DNA of 64,000 bases. It comes from Medicago truncatula (lineage: Eukaryota; Streptophyta; Magnoliopsida; Fabales; Fabaceae). The stretch's first letter is position 1, and each line of letters starts with the position of its first letter. The notes under the pieces were generated by a model, which was given only the letters and a program-made list of their open reading frames with translations, made no database searches and had not been told where the DNA came from. Position numbers and translations under genes: made by a program. Positions 12,120-22,636 of the stretch are shown here, piece by piece. The DNA is taken from NCBI RefSeq assembly GCF_003473485.1, contig NC_053042.1, positions 53,097,762 to 53,161,761 on the forward strand, given 5' to 3'.

Positions 12120-13755
12120 TTCATTGCCGTCAACAAATTGACACGGTCACACAGTCGATCATAACACAACCATCTGATTAAATCAACATTTCAAAAAATT
12201 CATCTACTCAAAATTTTCAACTTTAAACCCACAACACAAGAAAGTAGAAAGGAAAAAGCTCTTGGAATTCATCTTATTTTCAGTTGTCCACTCTAATTCA
12301 TCTTCAATTTTCCGACCCAATCAAAACGGTGAGGTTTAGTATGGGAAAGGAAAGTTGTTTCCCATGATGGGAAAGCTTTTTTTGACCATTAGATTAAATA
12401 GGTGCACACATTTTATGATGGTCTGTCCACACCATATATTTCACACTGTCTTCTCCATCCTAGCTCACAGTTTTAGATCCAGATTTCTCGCTTCAAAAAC
12501 CATTAATTTCTCAAAATCCAATTGATCTTAGTTTTTTTTCTTTTCTTCAATTTCCGTGTTGTTTTTGTTTTATAATCAGACATATATGTTAATACAGTAG
12601 TATCAAATTTTCTCTCACATTTTGGTGTTTTGGTTTTGTATTTGCTCAATGATATTGTTCTTCATGGTATTCACTAGTTTTAATAATTGAATTTTGTTCT
12701 GTTGTGGTTAATTAAAAAAAAAAGTTGCTTAATCCAGCAAAGATGAACAAATCGAAACCTATTACATTCATGTTAAACAAATTTTTGGATTTTCGTCAGA
12801 TCTTGGACGGAGAATGTGAACTGAGATTCATTGTGAGTTAGAGGTATTGAAGGTTTTCTTTATAATGGGTTTGTTCTGATTCAAGAGAGGCTCAAATTGA
12901 TGAAATGGATTTGTTTGGAGGAGAGTTGCTAGTAGGCTCAAATTGTTCTTCATTGGATTTGATGAAATGGCAAATTGGCAATATTCAAGATTGGCTCATG
13001 ATTCAACGATGTGTGTTTGTTCAGTTCCTCAAAAGTTCTTTGTTGAAACTTGAATGAAATGGATTTGTTTAGAGAAGAGTTGCTGGTGAGAGAGCCATGG
13101 AGGACATAGAATTGTTGGAGAAGATAGTGTGAAAAAAATTCAGTGTGGAGAGAACATGATAAGAGGGTGCTCCTTATTTAATCAAATGGCTAAAATCAAC
13201 TTTTCCATCATGGGAAACAACTTCCCTTTCCCATACTAAACCTCACCAATCAAAACACATATTTCAGTTGTGAAAATTTGAAAGTTGAAAATTTGAAAAA
13301 GAGTAAAATCTTAAACAGTTTTGATTGCGGAGTCACCTCAACAACTTCGGCGTCAACCGTATCATCGGGTCTGTCACCAGAATTTGAATAAAAAAAGTTT
13401 TGACCTCTTAAACAACGGTAACTCCAACACAACCCGTTGAGAGAACTTAAAACTCTAAGCAACAGAGATACATTGGTCGAAGACCAGAGCTGCGGCGGGG
13501 TTTATGCCATGGATGCAAGATGAAGAAATGATATCCAATATTGGATTGAAGATCATGTGAATGCGAGAAGGATAAGTATGCACGGTTTAATTGGGAATGG
13601 TTTCAACCATGGAGATTCAAACCGCATAGGTTCCCTGCTTGCTTTCATGTGTTTAGGGTCTACAATAGAGAAGATGATTATTTACTGTTGATTTAATCGG
13701 ACGATTGTGATATGATTGACCGTGTGACCGTGTCAATTTGTTGACCGTAGCAAAT
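12120..13755. mobile_element. Outer inverted-repeat element hosting a nested MULE
   Basis: The stretch around 12132-12190 (GTCAACAAATTGACACGGTC ... CCATCTGATTAAATCAAC) returns in reverse complement at about 13690-13750 with few differences. These are long inverted repeats about 1.6 kb apart. A degenerate direct copy of the same motif follows at 13755-13830. The inside is interrupted by the 920-bp element at 12328-13247. No intact coding frame is visible; the 70-codon minus-strand frame near 13250-13462 has no family resemblance. Confidence 0.55.
12328..13247. mobile_element. Non-autonomous Mutator-like element with 9-bp target duplication
   Basis: Both ends begin GGTGAGGTTTAGTATGGGAA when read inward, and the inverted repeats stay similar for about 70 bp, including TTGTTTCCCATGATGG. 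The element is bounded by a perfect 9-bp direct repeat AATCAAAAC (12319-12327 and 13248-13256), the target-site length typical of Mutator superfamily transposons. The interior has no transposase. It contains gene-like CT-rich sequence near 12420-12560 that could be captured host promoter or leader DNA. Confidence 0.8.
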
Positions 13756-13859
13756 CACAACAAATCGTCACAGCCACACACTCAATCAAAGGACAACCAT
13801 CCGATTAAATCCAATATTTCAAATTCATCTCCTACAATTTTTTAACTTTAGAGGTGTTG

Positions 13860-15160
13860 TAATACCATTTAGATTGTGATTTGTGCAATAATTGATCCAT
13901 TAGTTGAAAATTAATATAGTGTATAGCACTAATGTTTTAAAATTGTCTATAATAACATTAGAAAGAAAGAAAAAAAACTGTCATTACAACAACTTGGAGA
14001 TTGGCTTGGTATTTTTATAGCGGACAGGTTACATATTATTTATCATTTAACACAATTTACAAATTTAGCAAAAATTTGGTTTTCGCTTCAATTGATTTTG
14101 ATGGCGTCACTTTGAGTTTTATGAAAAGAAATGAGCAGTCGTATTTTTTTGGCAAAATGGACTGTTATTACAACAACTTGTTGAGAAAGTGAAACTCTTC
14201 TCGTTTTGGTGGTTAACAACAAAAATGACAAATTAAATTTAACTGATTTGAATCATCACCAACCTTTTCTCTCATGTTATTTGTTGTATCATAATCTAAG
14301 TCATTCATTGAATCGAAAAGGAGAGGAGACTGCACAAAAAAGATAGGAGAGGATCCAAATCCAAACTTAAATTTTGATTTTCATTACTCTTGTTACCTAG
14401 TTGAAATGCTGGATTGATTTCTAGCTAAAGGTTGTGTTGATTTTATTATGTATTTCGATTGTAATCTCTTGAGTCATAACCTAACACTCTTTAAACTGAC
14501 GTATAGCTCCTTTAGTTTAATATAATTCATTTTTGCTATTAAGATCTATCTCATTTTTGCTACCCTTTTTGTATAAGGACTATTAAATAACTATATAAAC
14601 ATTGAAAACTACAAAACAGTTAATGCATGTGTGAATTTATTTTTCAGGTGTAAAGTGAACACATATAAATTAAATTCTTCAAAAATATGTAACCAAAAAT
14701 GTCTTTAAAAATAAAAATATGAGATACTCCGTATTTGCTTTTTGTTAAATTGGATCTAAGTTATCTTTTGTTTTGAAAAAATAAATTTTCCTTCTTAATG
14801 ATTTTTTAAGATTTTTGTTGGATGCAAATGTAGAATGTTATGTTAATTTTTTTGTCCTTGTTTAAGATTTGAAGACCTCAAACTAGTTGAGCTACCTAAT
14901 TTTCTAAGATTGATATTTTTTTTTAAAGAAAACTACAAACTTCGATGTATTTTGTTGATGGATCAATAACAATTAAAAAATTATTCCAATTGATAATTCT
15001 TCTTATAAGAAAATAATAAATATGTTGAAATGCAAAACAAAATGAGGCAAAAAAATAGAGTAGAAACGTAGATCTGTATACTGAAAATGAAAATAAAGAT
15101 GGAAGTAGTGTTAATTACCATGTCCATATGAGAAGGGAGGGTGCTGAAAGTAAGGGAAGA
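13860..15160. other. Intergenic, no gene seen
   Basis: AT-rich DNA with no supportable exon. It abuts the miR482-like hairpin at its right end. Confidence 0.45.
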
Positions 15161-15164
15161 GGGA

Positions 15165-15282
15165 GAAATAGAGGGAAAACGTAGGCATGGGAGGTGTAGG
15201 TAAGAAGAAGCACCATAATAAGCATATGCTGTTATCACTTCTTCCCTACTATCCCATGCCTATGCCTTCCCCCAACTTTGGC
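15165..15282 (-). ncRNA. miR482-superfamily microRNA precursor (candidate)
   Basis: The minus strand folds into a hairpin. The 5' arm at 15240-15260 reads GGCATGGGATAGTAGGGAAG and the 3' arm at 15184-15205 reads TCTTACCTACACCTCCCATG plus CC. The 3' arm has the miR482/472/2118 layout (22 nt, 5' U, CCTCCCAT core). Its perfect complement encodes G-M-G-G-V-G-K, the P-loop of NBS-LRR proteins, the known target of this superfamily. From memory it resembles soybean miR482b. A TATA-like ATTATAGA lies about 40 bp upstream on the minus strand near 15300. A plus-strand transcript would also fold, but the minus arm order fits the family. Expression is not shown by sequence. Confidence 0.7.
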
Positions 15283-15982
15283 TCCCTTTTCCTCTCCTCT
15301 ATAATGAAGTGAAGGGGGTTCTATTCTATCTATCTAGATCTAGATTTAAGTTGGTTGTGTTGTGGTAGTGATGGTGTAAGATTGGAGTTATTGTAAAACA
15401 AGAAAAGCTAAATAAAGGTTAAAAAGCCTCACAGAACAAAATTATTGAAAGTAGCGAGATTCCTGACATAAGAAATGGACAGAAGTAAAGCTGGTGGGTG
15501 GGGGTAGGAAATGGAATCTTTTTTAGTACTACTAATTTAATCGTGATAAAATATTTTGTTAGCAAAATGTTAACTTAAGCCTAAGTTAATAAATTAAACA
15601 TAAAAATATTTTATTGAAAATTGTGCATTTCATGTTTTAAAAATTTAAAATCTTATCTTTTTAAGATAATATTTATGTTTTAATTCTATTTTCAGCTTTT
15701 TATATTGTGTTTTAAAGCTCAAGTTAACACAATTCATTTTGTCCTACCAACATATAATAGATATTGTCCTACCAACTGAGTTATGCTAATGGGACATTCA
15801 ATATACGTACTTATTGTTATATCAATCCTTACAAATATTTACTTATTATCATATAAATCATGTATGAAAAGAGTTATGTCAACGTTAAATGACTATTTCA
15901 ACGTACATTACTTTAACTAATAGAGTGCATAATGAGAAAATATTTTAGAACTTTAATAACTATTGTGAGTACTTTTTATATA

Positions 15983-16772
15983 TTCATACTATATTTGGAT
16001 TAATGGTGTATGATGGAATGGAATGAAATGGAGTGGTAACTAATTTGATTTCATTGTTTGAATAGCAAAAAGTAAATGTAATGGAATGAAACATAATGGA
16101 ACTCATTCCACCTCATTCCATTAATTCTTCAATTTTACATTCCCCCAATTGGGGTTTATGCAATGGAATGAAGCTTCATAGTTTCAATATTACCATTTTA
16201 CCCCTAATTTATTTTATCATTATTTTTTCCTCATTCTTCCAAATACTTTTTTTTCCCCAAGTCACGTGTCTTTCTTCGTGTACCTATTTGTATGCTTGCT
16301 TTTCTTTTTCTTTGTAGTGGGTATGTACATGCAGTGGATATTTTTGCTTATTTTTTGTTTTGCATACCCAGTGTGTCTGGATTATTTTCTTGCTTCGTAG
16401 ACAGGGGCGTGCAATTCCTATGAGATGTCATGTCTCGCTTTGATGTTCTCATGTAGGTGAAGTGAGCGCAATTCCTATGGGCTTCTGTTTGGGATGATCT
16501 ATGAGCTTTTGTGTGGGTCGTTGAATTGTTGAAGTAGATAAAATTAGTAATAATATGTTTTACATCATAATAGTGGTTTTGAAAAGGTTAAAAATGAAAT
16601 AAAAAATTATAACTTGTTCTATTCCGTCCATTTTCTAAACAATAGGATGGAAACATTATTTCGTAATATCTTAAAATACACAGACAATAAAATGAAATAT
16701 TTGTTCAATTCCGCTCCATTCCATTTGGTCTCATTCCACTCTGCCATGTCCAAACAAACAAAGCCTCCGGGA
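15983..16772. mobile_element. MITE/hAT-like element with GGAATGGAATG ends
   Basis: The left end has repeated TGGAATGGAATGAAATGGAG motifs. The right end carries the complementary CCGCTCCATTCCATTTGG and CATTCCACTCTGCCA. The ends face each other across about 790 bp, as in a widespread plant MITE type. The exact target duplication was not resolved and no coding region is seen. Confidence 0.5.
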
Positions 16773-17164
16773 TTAAAATCAGCAGTTTTCAAATGGAACC
16801 CTTCATTAATTGAATGTGCTCCAATTCAATTTCTTAAGCATTCATATGCTTGAATTTAGAAATTGTTCGATTCAACGAACTGCAGATAAAGTAATTTATA
16901 CATTATTTTCATTAGTACAGTCTTATAATTCGATTTGTTTTTTTTTCTTTTCCCTTTCCAATAGCTTTAGTTTTCGCTAAATAATGGAGTTGCATTTTTG
17001 TAAAAATTAGTTAAGAAAAATCAATTCCATTCTAAAAACTGCATTTCGTATTTGGTAAATGCATTTTTTTTAGGGGTTGGTAAAGGCAATTTTAGTTAAG
17101 TTTAGAATCACGTGTGCATCAATCCTTTTTATTTAGATTTGGGACAAACTATTAAGGATGAGTG

Positions 17165-17290
17165 TCTTTTTTTTTTTTTTTTTTTTTAGAGTTCACACAA
17201 TTTAATTATGGAGAAGTGGAGTGTCCGATGTTCGAACTCCAGTTTCTGCATATAATATGCAATATCCCTACCAATTGAGTTAACATGAAT
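17165..17290 (-). mobile_element. tRNA-derived SINE, reverse orientation
   Basis: On the minus strand the unit runs from an A-box-like AACTCAATTGGTAGGGATAT through a B-box-like GGAGTTCGAACATC to AATTAAATTGTGTGAACTCT and about 20 A. That order is typical of legume tRNA-derived SINEs as I remember them. An imperfect flanking repeat (GAGTGTCTTT versus GAGTTATGTCTTT) is consistent with target-primed insertion. The CTCT-An junction resembles several micro-insertions in this window. Confidence 0.65.
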
Positions 17291-17679
17291 TGAGTTATGT
17301 CTTTCTAAACCAAGGTAAATTCAGTTCAATTTTTTTTAAAAAAAAAACAAAACCATTCAAAATCGGCATTCGTCATAAGTTTAGAGTATGTTGGTATGCA
17401 TAATGCGGATGTCTTGCGATCAAAGTTTAAACATTAGTTTTTTCATTTCGACGATTATTATCATTTCGTCTAAGTGTTTGAATTAATCGGTTACACACTC
17501 ATGTACTTGCCCAGTCCATTTGCTTGGAGCCTTGGATTAATGAGCAACACCACGCGTGTCCTCTTTCTCTCATCACAATCACAGCACTATCATCTGACTC
17601 AAGGGAAATAAATTACACCACCAAAACAACCATGTGCTATTCGTCTAAATAAAGTAAAAGCATCAAACCACCTGAGAAT

Positions 17680-17714
17680 AAGTATAATTTTTTGGAAAAA
17701 AAAAAGTATAATTT
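17680..17714 (+). mobile_element. A-tailed micro-insertion with 11-bp target duplication
   Basis: AAGTATAATTT occurs at 17680-17690 and 17704-17714. The insert is TTTGG followed by A8. Confidence 0.5.
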
Positions 17715-17746
17715 ATTTTCTAGTACATCCATCTAGATATGTCATG

Positions 17747-17790
17747 GTATTATTCTTTTCTCCCTAAAAAAGAAAGTATTATTCTTTTCT
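17747..17790 (+). mobile_element. A-tailed micro-insertion with 15-bp target duplication
   Basis: GTATTATTCTTTTCT occurs at 17747-17761 and 17776-17790. The 14-bp insert is CCCT-A6-GAAA. Confidence 0.6.
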
Positions 17791-17982
17791 AAAATATCTA
17801 GACAATCTCAACCTTTTAGTTGGTGCTTAGAACAATTTTACACACAAATAAATTTCGTTTAACAAACTATTACATTGATGATCTCAACAAAAAATTAGCA
17901 ATCTTTAGTTTTATTTCGCATCTCAATCACGTTCTTTTTTTATCCATGAGACTTAACCTAAAGTATTGCAATATTGTTTAGA

Positions 17983-18170
17983 GAAATGATATTTGTACAA
18001 CCACTTTGTGACAACTTTTGACAACTTTATCTCTCATACTCACATTATTTTCTTATTCTCTCTCTTCCTTTTTCTCTCTCCATTGTTTTTAACCAATGAA
18101 AAGAGAGAAAAAAAATTATCACCAAAAGTTGTATGAAATGGTTGTTCAAATATCACTACTCTATTGTTTA
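17983..18170. mobile_element. Short MITE, family A
   Basis: The ends GATATTTGTACAACCA and TGGTTGTTCAAATATC are inverted repeats, enclosing ACAACTTTTG/CAAAAGTTGT arms and a CTCTCTC-rich centre. A near-identical copy lies at 45813-45973 and a degraded inverted copy at 39010-39185, which defines a family of about 165-190 bp. Confidence 0.75.
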
Positions 18171-18239
18171 TGAAATTAGGGTTAGTTTCACTTGAAACAA
18201 TACAATGTTGGTTATTTGTTCAACACTGTAATTTTGAGG

Positions 18240-18545
18240 TTTAATAGTAGTTTTCGTACCCTAACTTTTTCAAATTTGCGATTTTGGCATCCTAAGAAAT
18301 AAAACTACAAAATCATCCTCTAAGTTTTGCAATTGTAGCAGTTTTGACCCTCAAGGCCAATTTTTGGTTAAAAAATAACACGTGACACCTTACTTAGGGT
18401 GTCACGTCAGCGTAGACCAAGTCAAAATTGGCATTGGGGCCAAAACTGCCACAAATGCAAAACTTAAGGAACAGTTTTGTAGTTTTTTCTTAGAGGGCTA
18501 AAATCGCAACTTTGGAAAAGTTAGGGGGCTAAAAGCCTAATTTTT
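18240..18545. mobile_element. Fold-back MITE with about 120-bp inverted arms
   Basis: The left arm (ACCCTAACTTTTTCAAATTT, then GCGATTTTGGCATCCTAAGA) reappears in reverse complement at the right end (CCCCTAACTTTTCCAAAGTT, then GCGATTTTAGCCCTCTAAGA). Pairing continues through TTTTGCAAnTGnnGCAGTTTT. The centre has an inner TGACACC...GGTGTCACGT palindrome. It has no coding content. Confidence 0.7.
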
Positions 18546-18570
18546 ATTAGGATAAATTATATGTTGATAT

Positions 18571-18853
18571 ATACTCCATCCGTTTCAAAATGAGTGTCGC
18601 TTTAGGCAATTGCACACATATTAAGGAATGGAATGAAGTAGTCAAATGTGATATCAATTTTACCAAATTATCCTAATCAACTATTGGTTTGTTCTTCATT
18701 AAAAAAAAATATTTTGGAAGTAGTGTAACATAGTATTAATTGACGGGTACAGTTGAAAAGAAAAAATTATTATTGCATTGAAAACTGAGTGACATTTATT
18801 TTGAAACATTTTTTTTTGCTAAAACGACATTCATTTTGAAACGGAGGAAGTAT
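18571..18853. mobile_element. Stowaway-like MITE, family B copy 1
   Basis: It opens TACTCCATCCGTTTCAAAAT and closes with the complementary TTTTGAAACGGAGGAAGTA, so the TA dinucleotide and inverted ends match Stowaway elements. The interior (GTGTCGCTTTAGGCAATTGC and onward) matches a second copy at 60933-61210. Confidence 0.75.
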
Positions 18854-19574
18854 TATCTTTCCCTTTAGAATTTAGTCCTTAAATTACATAGAGAATTGCT
18901 GTTTACACATTTGATAAGGCTGTACCACACGAGTAAATGACGTGTTTTCCCTTCGGCAGTTAACCGCCGAAGTTTTAGAAATCCGGCTGCAATTAACTGC
19001 CGAGGATCTTCTGCTACAAATCTGGCAGAATCTCCTCTCATCCATTATTCATCTCATCTTCCAAATAATTTCTTCAAATTTCTCTCAAAATCTCTCTAAA
19101 AAACACAACCAAATTCAACCAAATTTATTCAACAAAATCACAAGTAAATAATTATAATGCTATTAACTTACATTTTAGTTGTTATAAATGTTTTTATTTT
19201 TTAGTTTTTGAGTACATTTATTATTTTTTAGTTTTTGAGTAGATTTACATGTTATAATTAATTTTTAGGGTAGATGTTAGTTGATTAATGTTGTTAAAAT
19301 ATTTGCATGATGTTTATGTTATAATTTAATAATTTTGTTATATTTTACGTTATGTTACAACAAAAAAAAATTATGTTAAACATAAGTTTAATGATTTATG
19401 TTATATTATATGATTAATTTTTTTATTTTAGTAAGAGTATATGATTTATAATGTTAGGGTTATTTTTATGAATTTTAGAGTCTATGTATAATGTGCACAT
19501 CAAGTGTTTGATGAAATGTTTGAATGAGTTTTTCATTGATTGTTTTTAATTTCTTATTGTGTAGATTTAAAACA

Positions 19575-19921
19575 ATGGCCAGGTGGATCGACATTCATGC
19601 GCAATTCAACGGCGGAGAACCTCAGAGGTTGAAAGTTCGGTGCTTGGTGTAACGTTAAGAGGTCTCAAGGATGAACTGACTGAATTCAACCAAGGAGTCA
19701 ACCCCAGAGATACAAGGATGGTGTTACACGTTCGGTATAAATGTCCAACGCTCGACGAGGGGAGAGTATCATTCACTTGGGCGGAATTAACGAACGACGA
19801 AAACGTGACGAGCATGTTTTGGGAGCACAACATGTTCCAGTGGATCGATATGCGGGTGAAGTTGCTTAGATCAACTGAAGATATCATCAAAAGTTTGATT
19901 CCGCCAGAAGATCGTCATTAG
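19575..19921 (+). pseudogene. Transposon-encoded N-terminal (MULE-type) fragment, frameshifted
   Basis: From the ATG at 19575 the frame reads MARWIDIHAQFNGGEPQRLK and stops after about 24 codons. The adjoining frame continues with GVTLRGLKDELTEFNQGVNP through RYKCPTLDEGRVSFTWAELT to a stop after IPPEDRH at 19921. I recognise this as the N-terminal region that precedes the transposase in some legume Mutator-like elements, where it looks like a PB1-type domain. That is from memory and not certain. The catalytic part is missing, so the fragment is not a working transposase. Confidence 0.55.
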
Positions 19922-19930
19922 TTAGGGTAA

Positions 19931-20266
19931 GGTGCATTCCAACTACAACAATTGTCTTCCTTTGAATGAGATAAATTCAAACCTGCCAAACAACAGGACT
20001 CGAGCATTTCGCTCGGCATTCATGTTTTTCGTTTGAAAAGATTAAATTCTTGTTAGGCTGGTTTAGATGAAGGTATTAAGTGTCAAGGAATGAACCTCAT
20101 TTCGTTGGCACTTGAATACCATCATCTAAAGCACGCCTAACAAAAATTTATTATTTTCAAAGGAAAACATGAATGCCGGGGGAAATGCTTGAGTCCTGTT
20201 GTTTGACAGGTTTGAATCTATCTCATTCAAAGGTAAGACAATTGTTGGAGTTGTAATGCACATTCC
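19931..20266 (+). ncRNA. MIR2592: Long hairpin with miR2592-type mature sequence
   Basis: The two arms of this roughly 330-nt region are near-complementary along almost their whole length. The 3' arm at 20183-20203 reads AAATGCTTGAGTCCTGTTGT plus T, which matches my memory of Medicago truncatula miR2592. The partner at 19990-20010 reads ACAACAGGACTCGAGCATTT plus C. The long, nearly perfect stem is typical of young, transposon-derived microRNA genes and could also feed siRNA production. It lies wholly inside the MULE at 18891-21592. The match is remembered, not searched, and transcription is inferred. Confidence 0.65.
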
Positions 20267-20505
20267 AACTGCAACAATTGTCTTACTCTGGATGGGGCAA
20301 TTCAAACTTGTTAATCGGTAGGACTCCAACATTCGATAAGCGTCTTGAACGCTGGTATTCAAGTGTCAAGGAATGCACCTCATTCTTTTGACACTTGAAT
20401 ACCAGCGTTCAAGATGTTGATTGAATATTGGTGTCCTGCTGCTTAGCAAGTTTGAATTTGCTCCATTCAGTGGTAAGATGATTGTTGCAGTTGGAAGGTA
20501 AATTT
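20262..20505 (+). ncRNA. Second, diverged miR2592-type hairpin
   Basis: It starts where the first hairpin ends and has the same design. CATTCCAACTGCAACAATTG at the left pairs with the complement at the right, and a central GAACGCTGGTATTCAAGTGT stem closes on a short loop. The region equivalent to the mature RNA (TTGGTGTCCTGCTGCTTAG near 20430) has diverged from the first copy. The two hairpins look like a tandem duplication of one inverted repeat. Whether this one yields a stable small RNA cannot be told from sequence. Confidence 0.5.
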
Positions 20506-20782
20506 CAGAATGTAATGTAATGTGATAACATATATATATTTTTGAATGGAACAATAATTATCTTATTTATTCACTTTTCAAATTTATTTATTCATTACAC
20601 AATTTTAATTAGTTAAATTCACGTTAGATTTAATTAGTTTTTATTATTCAAAACGCGACTTTAATCAAAATTATTCCAAATTCGATTTTATTCTAAGTAC
20701 CATAATGTCAAACAAAATGTGCGCGACACAAAAATAAAACATAAAAAAATCCAAAACAATTAGGCATTAAAAGCCATTATAT

Positions 20783-21028
20783 TCATTCTTCCTCGTCACA
20801 CAAATCAACCGGGTTGCCCACTACAGTCCCTGCGGTACCTTGTTTTGGTTGAGGACCGAAATAGCATGTCCTCCCGCTCCTCCTCAACCTCGAGTGATTG
20901 TACACCGGCACCTTCGAACCCTTCTTTTTTTCGGAACCATCGCAAACAATTTCGTGCCACGTCATAGGCGATTTTTCTTTGTTCTTCTCATCACCCTGAA
21001 CGTTACCCTGATTCTGATTCTGAGACAT
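20783..21028 (-). CDS. Small transposon-associated ORF, 81 aa
   Basis: The frame from the ATG at 21028 begins MSQNQNQGNVQGDEKNKEKS, has a basic middle part (SRLRRSGRTCYFGPQPKQGT) and ends in an acidic tail (DLCDEEE). I recognise no domain. It lies inside the MULE, opposite in direction to the broken N-terminal fragment, and is free of stops. It may be an element-encoded accessory protein or a captured host exon. Confidence 0.35.
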   Translation of the reverse strand: MSQNQNQGNVQGDEKNKEKSPMTWHEIVCDGSEKKKGSKVPVYNHSRLRRSGRTCYFGPQPKQGTAGTVVGNPVDLCDEEE

Positions 21029-22139
21029 ATCTACATTAAAAAAAATGGCGATCAAAACCTAACTAAACAAAACAACAATGCCATAAAATCGTAAAATCAA
21101 AAACTAAACCTAAACCTAAACTATCATCAAAACCTACACTTAAACCTAAACAATTCTAACAATTCTAAAACGATTCATCAAAACCTACACTTAAACCTAA
21201 ACAATTCTAACAATTCTATTCTAACCTAAACTATCCTAACATATCATAAAATCAACAAATCAATATAATCGAACCTATATAATCGAAATTTAACAAAAAA
21301 TAACAAACAATTCGACCACAAAGCAACAATGCAAAAGTAATCAAAAAACTTACTTGTTTTTGTGATTGAAATTGGCTTAGAATGACTTCAAATGACTTAA
21401 AATCGCACCTTGGATAATAAAAAACGCAACAATGGAGTTTTGGAAACTCCTATGCTGTTATGTTCTTATAACATTTTCCTCGGCAACTAACTGCAGCCGG
21501 ATTTCTAAAACTTCGGCAGTTAACTGCCGAAGAGCATTTGAGTAATTTACTCGTGTTTCACAACCAAACTCAATGTGTCAATAGCAATTCTCAATTACAT
21601 AAGTACAATAAATAGTCTATAAAATATGTCTATTTTTGTCACTTGTTTTAAAATGTTTGAGATTAAATTGATGTTTATTCCTTTCATTTCCATTTCCAAT
21701 TTATACTATTCGTATCTAATCTACCCGGTTCAGATCCGATCCAGAGAATGAACAATTCAATTCAGTTTGTTGATATATCCCTTCGCATCAAAAGTTGATA
21801 TATCCATCCCTTAGATCTAGAAAATATAAATTTAGGTAATTTGATTTCAAATTATTTAGCAAGTTGATACTATAGATATGGAATGATGGATGTTTGGATC
21901 TATTCAAATAAAGAATTTGTAGATCACAGATCAAAGATTAAAACTCCTTAATCAATTATTAATCATCATTACAAGTCCATGAAATTAAAATAAGGAGAAG
22001 TAGTAGAACAAGAAAATGAGTTGCCTTTTGACCAGTAGTTATAAAGCTTTCTCATTCAATCAATCCTTGAAAAGAAAAAAAGAAAACTTACACAAACAGA
22101 AAGGTGGTTGGAGAAATGGAGAGGAGAGTGGAAAGAGAG

Positions 22140-22250
22140 GAACAAAAGGAAATAATAGGAATGGGTGGAATCGGTAAAGAAATTATTCAATTCAGATGAA
22201 TTAGATCTGTTTTACCGATCCTCCCATATCCCATAACTTCCTCAAGCTCT
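22140..22250 (-). ncRNA. MIR2118: MIR2118 precursor
   Basis: On the minus strand the 3' arm at 22156-22177 reads TTACCGATTCCACCCATTCC plus TA, identical to the miR2118 I remember from Medicago. The 5' arm at 22212-22234 (GGATATGGGAGGATCGGTAA) pairs with it; about 26 of 31 positions pair over the extended stem. The loop is about 35 nt. miR2118 is 22 nt, begins with U and targets the P-loop coding sequence of NBS-LRR genes, triggering phased secondary siRNAs. Here the complement encodes G-M-G-G-I-G-K. It lies 7 kb from the miR482-like hairpin on the same strand. It is on minus; the plus strand gives the arms in the wrong order for the family. Confidence 0.88.
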
Positions 22251-22592
22251 TTCACCCTTTCCCTTTCTCTCTCTTGCTTAATTTCTTATTCTTTCTTATC
22301 TTCAATGAATGAATGAATGAAACACAAACATCAAATAAATACTACTGCTTGACGTGTGGAAAACGTTGAAAAAGACATCCAAAAACACCTATACCCCACT
22401 GCACGTTATTTACCTAATTTTTCTCTCTTTTTTGGTCCAAATTTTGAAAATTCATACTAACATAATCACATTTTCCAACTGACACGTTCAATTTTAAAAT
22501 TTCATGAACATTCACAGATTTGTGGGGTATGTAGAAAATGAGTTTGAACTTTCGTTTTTTACTACTTAAGGGTGTTTTAGGAATTTCACATT

Positions 22593-22636
22593 GAGTGGGT
22601 ATAGAGGTTTAAATGAGTGGGTATAGAGGTTTAAAT
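22593..22636. repeat. Tandem duplication, 22 bp x 2
   Basis: GAGTGGGTATAGAGGTTTAA plus AT is repeated twice without mismatch. Confidence 0.9.

Larger units (their letters stand above)
18891..21592. mobile_element. 2.7-kb Mutator-like element carrying microRNA-type hairpins
   Basis: The ends are inverted repeats of about 130 bp. Both begin GAGAATTGCT when read inward, share ACACGAGTAAAT, and contain CTTCGGCAGTTAACnGCCGA and TTTTAGAAATCCGGCTGCA. A perfect 9-bp direct repeat AATTACATA flanks the element (18882-18890 and 21593-21601), as expected for Mutator-type insertion. Inside are a broken plus-strand frame (19575-19921), two long hairpins (19931-20505), and a minus-strand frame (20783-21028). 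No DDE transposase is present, so it needs a helper. The ends hold their own CGGCAGTTAACTGCCG palindrome. Confidence 0.85.

Noticed and set aside
19350..19378. Another A-tailed micro-insertion (TTATGTTA flanks)
   Set aside because: The flanking repeat is only 8 bp and AT-rich, so chance is likely; not counted.
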